Shown piece after piece: positions 1 to 6,635 of a stretch of DNA of 7,991 bases (within the stretch, counting starts at the first letter, position 1; every line of letters starts with the position of its first letter). Location of the stretch: the NCBI GenBank assembly GCA_030586765.1, contig JAUQZZ010000090.1, positions 1 through 7,991 on the forward strand, in the 5' to 3' direction. The position numbers were made by a program, and so were the translations under genes. Below the pieces are notes generated by a model. It was not told the origin of the DNA and did no database searches. It was given only the letters and a program-made list of their open reading frames with translations. Source of the DNA: Candidatus Brocadiales bacterium (lineage in GTDB: Bacteria > Planctomycetota > Brocadiia > Brocadiales > Bathyanammoxibiaceae).

Positions 1-894
1 AGGGTGCTCCACGCAGGAAAGAAGGATACCCCTACCATGGGGGGGATAATAATACTCCTTTCGGTCTTCCTCTCTACGGCCCTATGGAGCAACCTCTGGG
101 ATTACTCTATAAAGGTTGTCCTTTTTACCGCCATGGGTCTAGCAATGCTGGGTTTTGTAGATGACTACCTGAAACTTACGGTGAAGGACTCCTTTGGGCT
201 GAGGGATAAGACCAAGCTCTTCTTCCAACTATGTCTGGGCCTCCTCTTGGGCATAATCCTTTACGAACACTTCAATGGGACGAACGTGGGTACCAGGATT
301 ACACTACCAATATTAAAGGAGGTGGAGCTAGGCTGGCTCTATGTGGTGCTAGTAATGTTTTATGTAGCCTGGACCTCCAATGCCGTTAACCTTACTGATG
401 GTCTGGACGGCCTGGCCATCGGCTTAACTGTCATGGCCAGTCTCGCCTTCAGCTTCATCGCCTACGTGGTGGGGGATTGGGAGACAAGCAGATTCTTTGG
501 TGTCCAGCACATCCCCGACAGTAGGGAGTTGAGCGTATTCTGTGCCGCCCTGGCAGGTTCAGGATTAGGTTTTCTCTGGTACAACGGTTTCCCTGCCCAG
601 GCCTTCATGGGGGACATAGGTTCCTTGAGCGTGGGAGGGGTTTTGGCCCTGGTGGCCCTCCTGACCAAACAGGAGGTTCTCTTGGTCTTCGTAGGCATGG
701 TCTTTATGGTGGAGGCCTTTTCTGTGTTTCTTCAGGTATTGGTCTTCAAGGTCTCGGGAAAGCGGGTACTGCGCTGTGCACCCCTTCACCACCACCTTCA
801 GTTTTTAGGTTGGCCTGAGGCGAAGATTACCGTAAGGTTCTGGATACTTGCTGCTGTGATGGGACTCTTTGGCTTATTGCTCTTCAGGCTTTAG
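1..894 (+). CDS. mraY: Phospho-MurNAc-pentapeptide transferase MraY, 5' end outside window
   Basis: MraY is an integral membrane enzyme that transfers phospho-MurNAc-pentapeptide from UDP to undecaprenyl phosphate, giving lipid I. The reading frame is open from base 1, so the true start lies upstream. About 298 residues are visible against roughly 320-360 for the family, so the first membrane segment or two are missing. Numbering from the GTG at 4, family motifs appear in order: DTPTMGG at 9-14, the Mg-binding DDYLK at 53-57, NAVNLTDGLDGLA at 126-138, FMGDIGSLSVGG at 201-212, and the APLHHHLQFLGWPE block at 259-272 with the His triplet at 262-264. Hydrophobic segments fill the rest, as expected for a polytopic protein. 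The GTG at 4 is not the start, because the sequence before DTPTMGG already matches the family interior. It ends with TAG, 44 bases before ftsW. The usual next gene, murD, is not there. Identification is very secure. Confidence 0.97.
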   Translation, partial: RVLHAGKKDTPTMGGIIILLSVFLSTALWSNLWDYSIKVVLFTAMGLAMLGFVDDYLKLTVKDSFGLRDKTKLFFQLCLGLLLGIILYEHFNGTNVGTRITLPILKEVELGWLYVVLVMFYVAWTSNAVNLTDGLDGLAIGLTVMASLAFSFIAYVVGDWETSRFFGVQHIPDSRELSVFCAALAGSGLGFLWYNGFPAQAFMGDIGSLSVGGVLALVALLTKQEVLLVFVGMVFMVEAFSVFLQVLVFKVSGKRVLRCAPLHHHLQFLGWPEAKITVRFWILAAVMGLFGLLLFRL

Positions 895-908
895 GAATAG
901 GGTGTAGT

Positions 909-926
909 TGCCCAATTTATTGGGCA
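909..926 (+). other. Perfect 7-bp hairpin in the mraY-ftsW gap
   Basis: TGCCCAA (909-915) and TTGGGCA (920-926) form a perfect 7-bp stem around a TTTA loop. The stem ends one base before the ftsW Shine-Dalgarno AGGAG at 928-932. There is no T tract after it, so it is not a standard terminator. It could affect ribosome access to ftsW or mRNA stability. This is an inference from pairing alone. Confidence 0.5.
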
Positions 927-927
927 T

Positions 928-932
928 AGGAG
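928..932 (+). promoter_or_regulatory. Ribosome binding site of ftsW, sets the GTG start
   Basis: AGGAG lies 6 bases before GTG at 939. No ATG in this frame is better placed, so this site decides the start. It sits directly against the 3' arm of the hairpin at 909-926. Confidence 0.7.
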
Positions 933-938
933 AAGCTG

Positions 939-2177
939 GTGAGAATAACTGAAGCTGACGGCCTGATAGTGTGCCTGGCTATGTGCCTCCTGGGGGTAGG
1001 AATAGTGATGGTGTACAGTTCCGATTGGGCCTCTTCCCTGGGCGTAAAGGGTAGCTCCATGACATTGCTGAGGCACATGTTGGCCCTGCTCCTTGGGGCA
1101 GGGGCCGTAGGGGGTCTCGTGTGGCTTGACTACAGGAGGCTAGAGCCCCTGGGCTATATCTTTCTGGGAGTAGCCATAGTAGGCCTTATAGTGGTGCTTG
1201 TCCCAGGCATAGGCCACCTTCACGGTGGTGCCAGGAGGTGGATAAGGTTTGGGCCTATGATGGGCTTCCAGCCCTCAGAGTTTGCAAAGCTGGCCCTGGT
1301 GCTCTTTCTGGCCACCTGGGCCTCAAGGAATCATGGCAGGATGCATGAGTTTTTAAGGGGATTCCTCCTCCCCGCATTAGCAATAGGCACTTTAGTGGCC
1401 CTTACCCTCCTGGAGCCCGATTTTGGTACGGGCACCTTCCTGGGGGCCCTGGGTATCATGCTCTTACTGGTGGCAGGCGCCAGGTGGGTCTATGTGGTTC
1501 TGAGCGTCCTCCTGGCTACGCCCATACTGTACTTCCTTATATATCAGGCGGCTTATAGGAAGGCACGCCTCCTGGCCTTCCTGGACCCCTGGAACGACCC
1601 CTCTGGGGTAGGCTATCACATCATCCAGTCCTGGATTGCCCTGGGCTCAGGCGGGGTCCTGGGCAAGGGTCTTGGAGAGGGCCTTCAGAAACTCCTCTTC
1701 CTTCCTGAGTGTAGTGGGGATTTTATTTTTGCCGTAGTAGGGGAGGAGTTGGGGTTCTTAGGGACTTTTGCAATTATAGTCTTCTTTGCCCTGCTGGTAT
1801 GGCAGGGTTTCAGGGTCTCCCAAAGGGCCAAGGAGCCCTTTGGTCGCCTCCTTTCCCTGGGCATCACCTTTATGCTGGGTTATCAAGCGGCCTTTAATAT
1901 GGCAGTGGTCCTGGGATGTGTGCCCACCAAGGGCATTGCCTTGCCTTTCATAAGCTCTGGTGGTTCTTCCCTCTTGCTTTCCCTTACTGCCTTGGGCCTT
2001 CTCTTGAGCGTTGCCAGGCACTCTAGAGGGGCAGAGGTTATGTACTCCTGGAGGCCTGTCCGCCAGAGGCAGATTAGGGGAGGAGGCAGATTATCGCTCA
2101 GTGGCCTGCCCTTCCGTCCCCTGAACTTGTTTCAGGGTAAGGAGGGCCTGCACTACAGGGCAGGGATGAGGAGGTGA
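939..2177 (+). CDS. ftsW: Septal peptidoglycan polymerase FtsW (SEDS family)
   Basis: FtsW polymerises lipid II into glycan strands at the division septum, paired with the transpeptidase FtsI. The 412-residue protein is a multi-pass membrane protein with SEDS signatures in order: MVYSSDWA near 24-31, the GGARRWIRFGP block at 96-106 followed by QPSEFAKLALVLFLA at 111-125, LLEPDFGTGTF at 157-167, the loop QKLLFLPECSGDFIFAVVGE at 250-269, and VPTKGIALPFISSGGSSLL at 328-346. Asp261 in SGDFIFA aligns with the acidic residue thought to be catalytic in SEDS polymerases. The more usual context is HTDFIFA, so the preceding His-Thr is Ser-Gly here. RodA is the main alternative, but the neighbours mraY and murG favour FtsW. 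After the last membrane segment there is a basic tail of about 50 residues (361-412), longer than in many relatives. The start is GTG, supported by AGGAG. The TGA stop is part of the murG Shine-Dalgarno. Confidence 0.95.
   Translation: MRITEADGLIVCLAMCLLGVGIVMVYSSDWASSLGVKGSSMTLLRHMLALLLGAGAVGGLVWLDYRRLEPLGYIFLGVAIVGLIVVLVPGIGHLHGGARRWIRFGPMMGFQPSEFAKLALVLFLATWASRNHGRMHEFLRGFLLPALAIGTLVALTLLEPDFGTGTFLGALGIMLLLVAGARWVYVVLSVLLATPILYFLIYQAAYRKARLLAFLDPWNDPSGVGYHIIQSWIALGSGGVLGKGLGEGLQKLLFLPECSGDFIFAVVGEELGFLGTFAIIVFFALLVWQGFRVSQRAKEPFGRLLSLGITFMLGYQAAFNMAVVLGCVPTKGIALPFISSGGSSLLLSLTALGLLLSVARHSRGAEVMYSWRPVRQRQIRGGGRLSLSGLPFRPLNLFQGKEGLHYRAGMRR
2169..2177 (+). promoter_or_regulatory. Full-length Shine-Dalgarno for murG, overlapping the ftsW stop
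   Basis: AGGAGGTGA is a complete complement of the 16S rRNA 3' end, and its last three bases are the ftsW stop codon TGA. Four bases separate it from the TTG at 2182, with GGAGG 7 bases away. This supports TTG 2182 as the murG start over the in-frame TTG at 2203 or GTG at 2209. It also implies translational coupling of the two genes. Confidence 0.75.
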
Positions 2178-2181
2178 GCCA

Positions 2182-2198
2182 TTGCAAAGGGTTTGCAA
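2182..2198 (+). promoter_or_regulatory. Perfect 7-bp inverted repeat on the murG start codon
   Basis: TTGCAAA (2182-2188), GGG, TTTGCAA (2192-2198) is an exact inverted repeat whose first three bases are the murG TTG start. A competing 5-bp hairpin, GGGTT (2189-2193) with AACCC (2197-2201), uses part of the same bases. In mRNA the stem would bury the start codon but leave the Shine-Dalgarno free, so it may tune murG translation. It is low in G+C, so the effect could be weak. An operator for a DNA-binding protein is less likely inside an operon. Confidence 0.45.
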
Positions 2199-3333
2199 CC
2201 CCTTGAAGGTGTTTTTTGCAGGGGGCGGTACGGGTGGACATCTTATGGCTGGAGTAGCTGTGGCGGAGGGTATAAGGTCACGTTTCCCCGATGCAGAGAT
2301 AGTCTTCTTTTCTACGGGAAACGCCCTGGAAAGGCGTTGTCTTGCAGGCAGGGGATTTGGATTCTTTCCCTTAAGAGCCACAGGTTGGAGGGGTTCTCTT
2401 AAAAATATGGCAGTCTTTTTCTTCGGTTTTATCCTAAGCCTTCTGAGGTGCATATGGGCCTTGAGGAGCATGAGGCCAGACGTGGTCTTTGGCCTGGGGG
2501 GATACGCCTCCCTGGCCCCGGCAATTAGTGCCTTTCTCCTGAGGGTGCCTGTGATACTCCTGGAGCAGAATGTGATACCTGGAAGGGCTAACCGATTCCT
2601 CTCCCGGTGGGCCCAATGTGTCCTCTGTCACTGGCCCTCCACTGGCAGGTGGTTCAGGGGACTGAAGGGCTTCCACCTTACAGGTACGCCCCTGAGGGAG
2701 GAGCTTTTTGGCTACCAGAGGCAGAGGGCGGCGGACCTCTTCGGCCTTTCACCTCAAGGCACCACCCTCCTAGTACTGGGTGGCAGTCAAGGGGCTAAGG
2801 CGGTAAATAATGCAGTAATGGCCTGCCTTCCCTCCCTGGTGGAGAGATTTATCCACTTGCAGGTAATCCATTCTGCTGGAAAGGGGGATTACCAGAGGCT
2901 AAAGGCTACATACCAGAGATTAGGTTTAAGGGCCAGGGTCTATGACTTCCTGGAGGAGATGGGTGCGGCCTACAGTATGGCAGACCTGGTGGTCTCCAGG
3001 GCAGGGGCTACCACCTTGGCGGAACTTACCGCTTGGGGTATCCCTGCTGTGCTTATACCCTATCCCCATGGTACAGATGACCACCAATACAAGAATGCCC
3101 TGGAACTCTCCAGCAGAGGTGCTGCCGTGCTTCTGGAGGAGCGATGCGGTAGCGCCAAACTCCTTGAGATTCTATCCCAGCTCCTTAGTGACCCTGAGAG
3201 GCTGAAAAGGATGGCTGAAACCTCTAGGGCCCTGGGAAGGCCCACAGCCTCCAGGGAGGTGATAGACCTGATGCAAAGGGTTCTTCCCCAAGAAAAAAGA
3301 AGAGGTCAATATGCAGCAAGTTGTATTAGATAG
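2182..3333 (+). CDS. murG: UDP-GlcNAc:lipid I GlcNAc-transferase MurG
   Basis: MurG is a peripheral inner-membrane GT-B glycosyltransferase that adds GlcNAc from UDP-GlcNAc to lipid I, making lipid II. Length is 383 residues, against about 355-370 for the family. The N-terminal domain has the glycine-rich loop FAGGGTGGH at 12-20 (His20 is the conserved catalytic-site His) and GGYASLAPA at 106-114, followed by LEQNVIPGRANR at 127-138 with the conserved Asn130. The C-terminal UDP-GlcNAc domain has LVLGGSQGAKAVN at 197-209, the VVSRAGATTLAEL block at 270-282 (Glu281 matches the UDP ribose-binding Glu), and HGTDDHQYKNA at 296-306 with Gln302 and Asn305. The hydrophobic stretch near 76-94 fits the membrane-association patch. 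The start is TTG, chosen from the strong Shine-Dalgarno. A 7-bp hairpin begins on the start codon itself. The 3' end overlaps murC by 23 bases. Confidence 0.96.
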   Translation: MQRVCNPLKVFFAGGGTGGHLMAGVAVAEGIRSRFPDAEIVFFSTGNALERRCLAGRGFGFFPLRATGWRGSLKNMAVFFFGFILSLLRCIWALRSMRPDVVFGLGGYASLAPAISAFLLRVPVILLEQNVIPGRANRFLSRWAQCVLCHWPSTGRWFRGLKGFHLTGTPLREELFGYQRQRAADLFGLSPQGTTLLVLGGSQGAKAVNNAVMACLPSLVERFIHLQVIHSAGKGDYQRLKATYQRLGLRARVYDFLEEMGAAYSMADLVVSRAGATTLAELTAWGIPAVLIPYPHGTDDHQYKNALELSSRGAAVLLEERCGSAKLLEILSQLLSDPERLKRMAETSRALGRPTASREVIDLMQRVLPQEKRRGQYAASCIR

Positions 3334-4792
3334 CGCTGTGGTGCCATCCGCCTCGGGCGGATTGACCAAGGTTAAGGGGGCCTTTATCTACCTTATAGGC
3401 ATAGGAGGTACGGGGATGAGTGCCGTGGCTAGACTCCTCATGGAGGCGGGCTGCAGGGTCTATGGCTCTGACCTGCAACTCTCCCCGGCCATACTGTCTT
3501 TGGAGGAGAAGGGTGCGAGGATAACCCTGAGGCAAGATGGCTCTTGGCTCAGCCCCCAGACAGACCTGGTAGTTATCTCCGCTGCCATAGAGGAGGATAA
3601 CCCCGACCTGGCCACAGCCCGCAGGCAGGGCCTCAGGGTGGTGAAGTATTCTCAGGCCCTGGGCTCCCTTATGAGGGAGAAGCTGGGTATTGCTGTGAGT
3701 GGTACCCATGGCAAGACCACCACTGCCGCTATGATATCTACCATCCTGAGGGAGGCAAAGGAGGACCCCACCTTTGTTATTGGTGGAGAGGTTTCAGACT
3801 TGGGGGGGAGCTCCGGCCTGGGACATGGGAGGTTCTTTGTGGCCGAGGCCTGTGAGTATGATAGGTCCTTCCTAAACCTTTGCCCGCATATAGCCGTTAT
3901 TACTAATATAGAAGAAGACCACCTGGATTACTACCACAGCCTGGAGGGCATTATAGGGGCCTTCAAGGAATTCGTCTCAAGGGTGCCTAAGGATGGGTTG
4001 GTGGTGGCCTCCCATGAGGACCCTAATATCCCTGAGGTCCTTAGGGACCTGTCTTGTAAGGTGGAGACCTATTCCCTCCTGCCTGAGGCAGATTCGGACT
4101 GGAGGGCCACCCCCCCAGTGCTTCAGGGAGGGCTAAATAGATTTGATGTGTACTACCATGGTAGACATTTTGGCAGGTTCGGTCTCAGGGTCCCTGGAAG
4201 GCACAATGTGCTTAATGCCTTAGCGGCCATAGCCGTCTGCCACCATGCAGGGGTGGAGGCAGAGGCCATGAAAGAGGCCCTGAGGCACTTTAAGGGCGCC
4301 AACCGCCGATTCCAGGTCCTCGGCAAGGCAGGAGACATAACCGTGGTAGATGACTATGCCCATCATCCAACCGAGATAAGCGCCACTCTTGTGGCGGCCA
4401 GGGAGGTATTTCCTAGAAGGAGGCTCTGGTGTGTCTTTCAGCCCCACCAGTACAACCGCACCAGGAGGCTCCTGGGTGGCTTTGCTACAAGTCTTAGGAA
4501 GGCAGACTCCGTGGTATTAACGGACATATATCCTGCCAGGGACAACCTGGAGGATATAAAGTCTATTAGTTCACTAAATCTCTTGGCAGAGGTCCGGCAC
4601 TTAGGGGCCAGGGCCCTTTATGTCTCAGCAGTTGAAGAGGTGGCAAGGAAGATACTTCCCCAACTATGTACTGGAGACGTAGTAATGACCATGGGCGCAG
4701 GAAATATATGGCAGTCAGGGGTGGAACTGCTCTCTCTATTAAGGAACAGGGGTCAAAATGGTAGAGGCTCTATCAAGAATCATTCGCTATAA
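3311..4792 (+). CDS. murC: UDP-MurNAc:L-alanine ligase MurC
   Basis: MurC is the cytoplasmic Mur ligase that adds L-Ala to UDP-MurNAc using ATP. Its 493 residues match E. coli length (491). The UDP-binding domain opens with IYLIGIGGTGMSAVARLL at 26-43. The central ATP domain has the P-loop GTHGKTTTAAM at 131-141 with Lys135, EACEYDRSFLNL at 179-190, and ITNIEEDHLDYY at 197-208. The linker GRHNVLNALAAIAV at 296-309 and the C-terminal domain motifs RRFQVLG (332-338), VVDDYAHHPTEI (345-356) and FQPHQYNRTRRL (376-387) follow. MGAGNIW at 461-467 closes the fold. EACEYDRSF resembles the EACEY form known from Gram-positive MurC more than the E. coli EADESDASF. The start ATG 3311 lies inside murG and has AGAGGT just upstream at 3301-3306. 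The 25 residues before the glycine-rich loop are normal for the family. The overlaps at both ends suggest coupled translation. Confidence 0.97.
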   Translation: MQQVVLDSAVVPSASGGLTKVKGAFIYLIGIGGTGMSAVARLLMEAGCRVYGSDLQLSPAILSLEEKGARITLRQDGSWLSPQTDLVVISAAIEEDNPDLATARRQGLRVVKYSQALGSLMREKLGIAVSGTHGKTTTAAMISTILREAKEDPTFVIGGEVSDLGGSSGLGHGRFFVAEACEYDRSFLNLCPHIAVITNIEEDHLDYYHSLEGIIGAFKEFVSRVPKDGLVVASHEDPNIPEVLRDLSCKVETYSLLPEADSDWRATPPVLQGGLNRFDVYYHGRHFGRFGLRVPGRHNVLNALAAIAVCHHAGVEAEAMKEALRHFKGANRRFQVLGKAGDITVVDDYAHHPTEISATLVAAREVFPRRRLWCVFQPHQYNRTRRLLGGFATSLRKADSVVLTDIYPARDNLEDIKSISSLNLLAEVRHLGARALYVSAVEEVARKILPQLCTGDVVMTMGAGNIWQSGVELLSLLRNRGQNGRGSIKNHSL

Positions 4793-5630
4793 ACAACCTT
4801 TAAGAAGTTATACCTCCTTCGGGGTGGGAGGCCCTGCAGAGGTCTTTGCCGAACCCATCACCCGGGCGGAGCTTCAGGGGGTATTAGATTTTGGTAAAGG
4901 CCAGGACCTAGACATCTTTACCCTGGGCAGGGGCAGTAATATCCTTGTGGGGGACAAGGGGGTATCAGGTCTAGTAGTTCACTTACCCGACAAGTCCTTT
5001 AACAGGGTGGAAAGAAGGGGCTCTGAGATGGTAGTGGAGGCAGGAGTGAGCCTACCTCTGCTGATACAGAAGGCCGCTGACCAGGGGCTTGGGGGACTAG
5101 AGGTCTTGGTAGGCATCCCTGGCAGCCTGGGCGGAGCTGTGGCCATGAACGCAGGGGGAAGGTACGGCACCATTGAACCCCTTGTGAAAGGCGTAACTAC
5201 TATAGGCTATGACGGTGAGTTCCATTATTACAAGAGGGGCGATGTGTCCTTTGGATACCGCAGCTCGAGCCTCTCAGACGAGATTATCCTGGAGGTAGAG
5301 TTAGAACTCTCCAAGGACGATAAGGCAGACATCCGCAAGCGGATGGAAGGGATACACCAGGAGAAGAACCGTACTCAGCCCCTGAGCTCCCGCAGTGCAG
5401 GTTGTGTCTTTAAGAACCCTGAGGGCTGTAGTGCTGGCGCCCTTATAGACCGCTCGGGCTTGAAGGGGACACAGGTGGGTGGTGCCGCGGTATCTACAAA
5501 GCATGCCAACTTTATTATTAATCGCGGTTCTGCTACAGCCGCTCATATCCTGGAGCTCATCCACAATATAAGGGAGGAAGTGAAGAAGCGCTTCGGTGTC
5601 TTGTTAGAATTGGAGATAAAGATATGGTAG
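4758..5630 (+). CDS. murB: UDP-N-acetylenolpyruvoylglucosamine reductase MurB, type II
   Basis: MurB is an FAD enzyme that uses NADPH to reduce enolpyruvyl-UDP-GlcNAc to UDP-MurNAc. At 290 residues it lacks the longer insert of E. coli-type (type I) enzymes and fits type II. FAD-domain motifs include YTSFGVGGPAEVF at 18-30, LGRGSNILVG at 56-65 and GIPGSLGGAVAMNAGG at 119-134, followed by SFGYRSSS at 164-171. The substrate domain has RSAGCVFKNPEG at 212-223, KGTQVGGAAVSTKHANFIIN at 236-255, and the C-terminal LELEIKI with its conserved Glu. The position normally filled by the proton-donating Ser (SAGSVFKNP) is Cys216, encoded by TGT at 5403-5405. Start ATG 4758 has AGGGG at 4748-4752 and sits inside murC, giving a 35-base overlap. 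The stop overlaps the ddl start in ATGGTAG. Confidence 0.95.
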   Translation: MVEALSRIIRYKQPLRSYTSFGVGGPAEVFAEPITRAELQGVLDFGKGQDLDIFTLGRGSNILVGDKGVSGLVVHLPDKSFNRVERRGSEMVVEAGVSLPLLIQKAADQGLGGLEVLVGIPGSLGGAVAMNAGGRYGTIEPLVKGVTTIGYDGEFHYYKRGDVSFGYRSSSLSDEIILEVELELSKDDKADIRKRMEGIHQEKNRTQPLSSRSAGCVFKNPEGCSAGALIDRSGLKGTQVGGAAVSTKHANFIINRGSATAAHILELIHNIREEVKKRFGVLLELEIKIW

Positions 5631-6610
5631 CCAGGCGGGTGGCCGTGCTTATGGGTGGGCTCTCTGCGGAGAGGGAGGTGTCCCTCCGCTCTGGCCAATC
5701 CGTGGCGAAGGCCCTGGAGGAAAGGGGCCATAAGGTTATCCCTATAGTGGTGAACGATGAGACAGTAGGGCAGTTAGAAGGTCTTGACATAGATGTAGCC
5801 TTCATCGCCCTCCACGGCTCCTTCGGAGAGGATGGCGGCATCCAGTCACTCCTGGAGTCTAAGGGGATTCCCTACACAGGTTCTGGGGTAAAGGCCAGCA
5901 GGTTAGCCATGGATAAGGAGAAATCAAAGGAGGTATTCATGGCCTCCGGGCTCCCCACGGCAGAATTTTCCCTCTTGAGGCGGGGCCAACCCCTTACGGA
6001 GGTAGAGGGACTTCTCAGTAGGCTACCCTTGCCTCTAGTGGTGAAGCCCTCTAGAAATGGCTCTAGCGTGGGGGTGTCCATTGTGAAGGAGGTGGAGGCG
6101 CTGCCCAAGGCCGTTGAGGATGCCTTCCTCTATGACGACAAGATAATACTTGAGAGGTATATCCAGGGCAGGGAGCTTACAGTAGGTATCCTTGGCCAAG
6201 AGGCACTCCCAGTAATAGAGATAAGGTCTGCCAGGGATTTCTACGACTTTGTGGCTAAGTATAAAGATAAGGGTACAGAGTATATAGTTGACCCACAACT
6301 TCCCAGGAGCCTTTATCAGGAGGTACAGTGGCTAGCCCTCCAGGCCCACCTGGCCCTGGGATGTTCCGGGTTCTCCAGGGTAGACATGATGTGCAGTAAA
6401 GAGGGTAGGCCCTATATCCTGGAGATAAATACCATACCTGGTTTTACAGAGAGGAGTCTCCTCCCCAAGGCTGCCCAGGCAGCAGGCGTAGGCCTTCCAG
6501 AACTCTGTCAGCGCATAATGGAAATGGCCTTGAGGGATTATTGTGAGAGATTTGTTAAGGTGCTGGCCTCCCTTCCCAGGACAGCCTCCTTGAAAGAATT
6601 AAAGGTTTAA
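5624..6610 (+). CDS. ddl: D-alanine:D-alanine ligase Ddl
   Basis: Ddl is an ATP-grasp enzyme that joins two D-alanines for MurF to add to the UDP-MurNAc-tripeptide. Length is 328 residues, typical of the family. Signatures are MGGLSAEREVSLRSG at 10-24 (Glu16 binds the first D-Ala), ALHGSFGEDGGIQSLLE at 62-78, GIPYTGSG at 81-88, VVKPSRNGSSVGVSIV at 139-154 with Ser148, RELTVGILG at 183-191, SRVDMM at 251-256 (Arg252, Asp254) and YILEINTIPGFTERSLLPKA at 264-283 with metal-binding Glu267 and Asn269. FYDFVAKY at 206-213 ends in Tyr213, which matches E. coli DdlB Tyr216. This favours D-Ala-D-Ala over D-Ala-D-Lac, so no built-in vancomycin-type resistance is predicted. PGMTSHS of E. coli DdlB is PGFTERS here, keeping the serine. 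The start overlaps the murB stop by 7 bases. It ends 25 bases before ftsQ. Confidence 0.96.
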   Translation: MVARRVAVLMGGLSAEREVSLRSGQSVAKALEERGHKVIPIVVNDETVGQLEGLDIDVAFIALHGSFGEDGGIQSLLESKGIPYTGSGVKASRLAMDKEKSKEVFMASGLPTAEFSLLRRGQPLTEVEGLLSRLPLPLVVKPSRNGSSVGVSIVKEVEALPKAVEDAFLYDDKIILERYIQGRELTVGILGQEALPVIEIRSARDFYDFVAKYKDKGTEYIVDPQLPRSLYQEVQWLALQAHLALGCSGFSRVDMMCSKEGRPYILEINTIPGFTERSLLPKAAQAAGVGLPELCQRIMEMALRDYCERFVKVLASLPRTASLKELKV

Positions 6611-6635
6611 GAAGGATACTAGGTAGAAGGATTAA
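6611..6635 (+). promoter_or_regulatory. ddl-ftsQ spacer with doubled GAAGGAT, second copy is the ftsQ ribosome binding site
   Basis: GAAGGAT occurs at 6611-6617 and again at 6626-6632. The second copy lies just before ATG 6636 and serves as the Shine-Dalgarno. The first may be a chance repeat or a standby ribosome site. No promoter is evident in this short spacer. Confidence 0.5.

Noticed and set aside
4..6. GTG at 4 as the mraY start
   Set aside because: The frame is open to base 1, and the family has about 60-70 more residues before the TPTMGG motif, so the start is outside the window.
3326..3709. 127-codon open frame on - strand inside murC
   Set aside because: It is the antisense shadow of a fully conserved MurC domain, with no family features of its own. 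The same applies to 2091-2471 on the - strand and other antisense frames.
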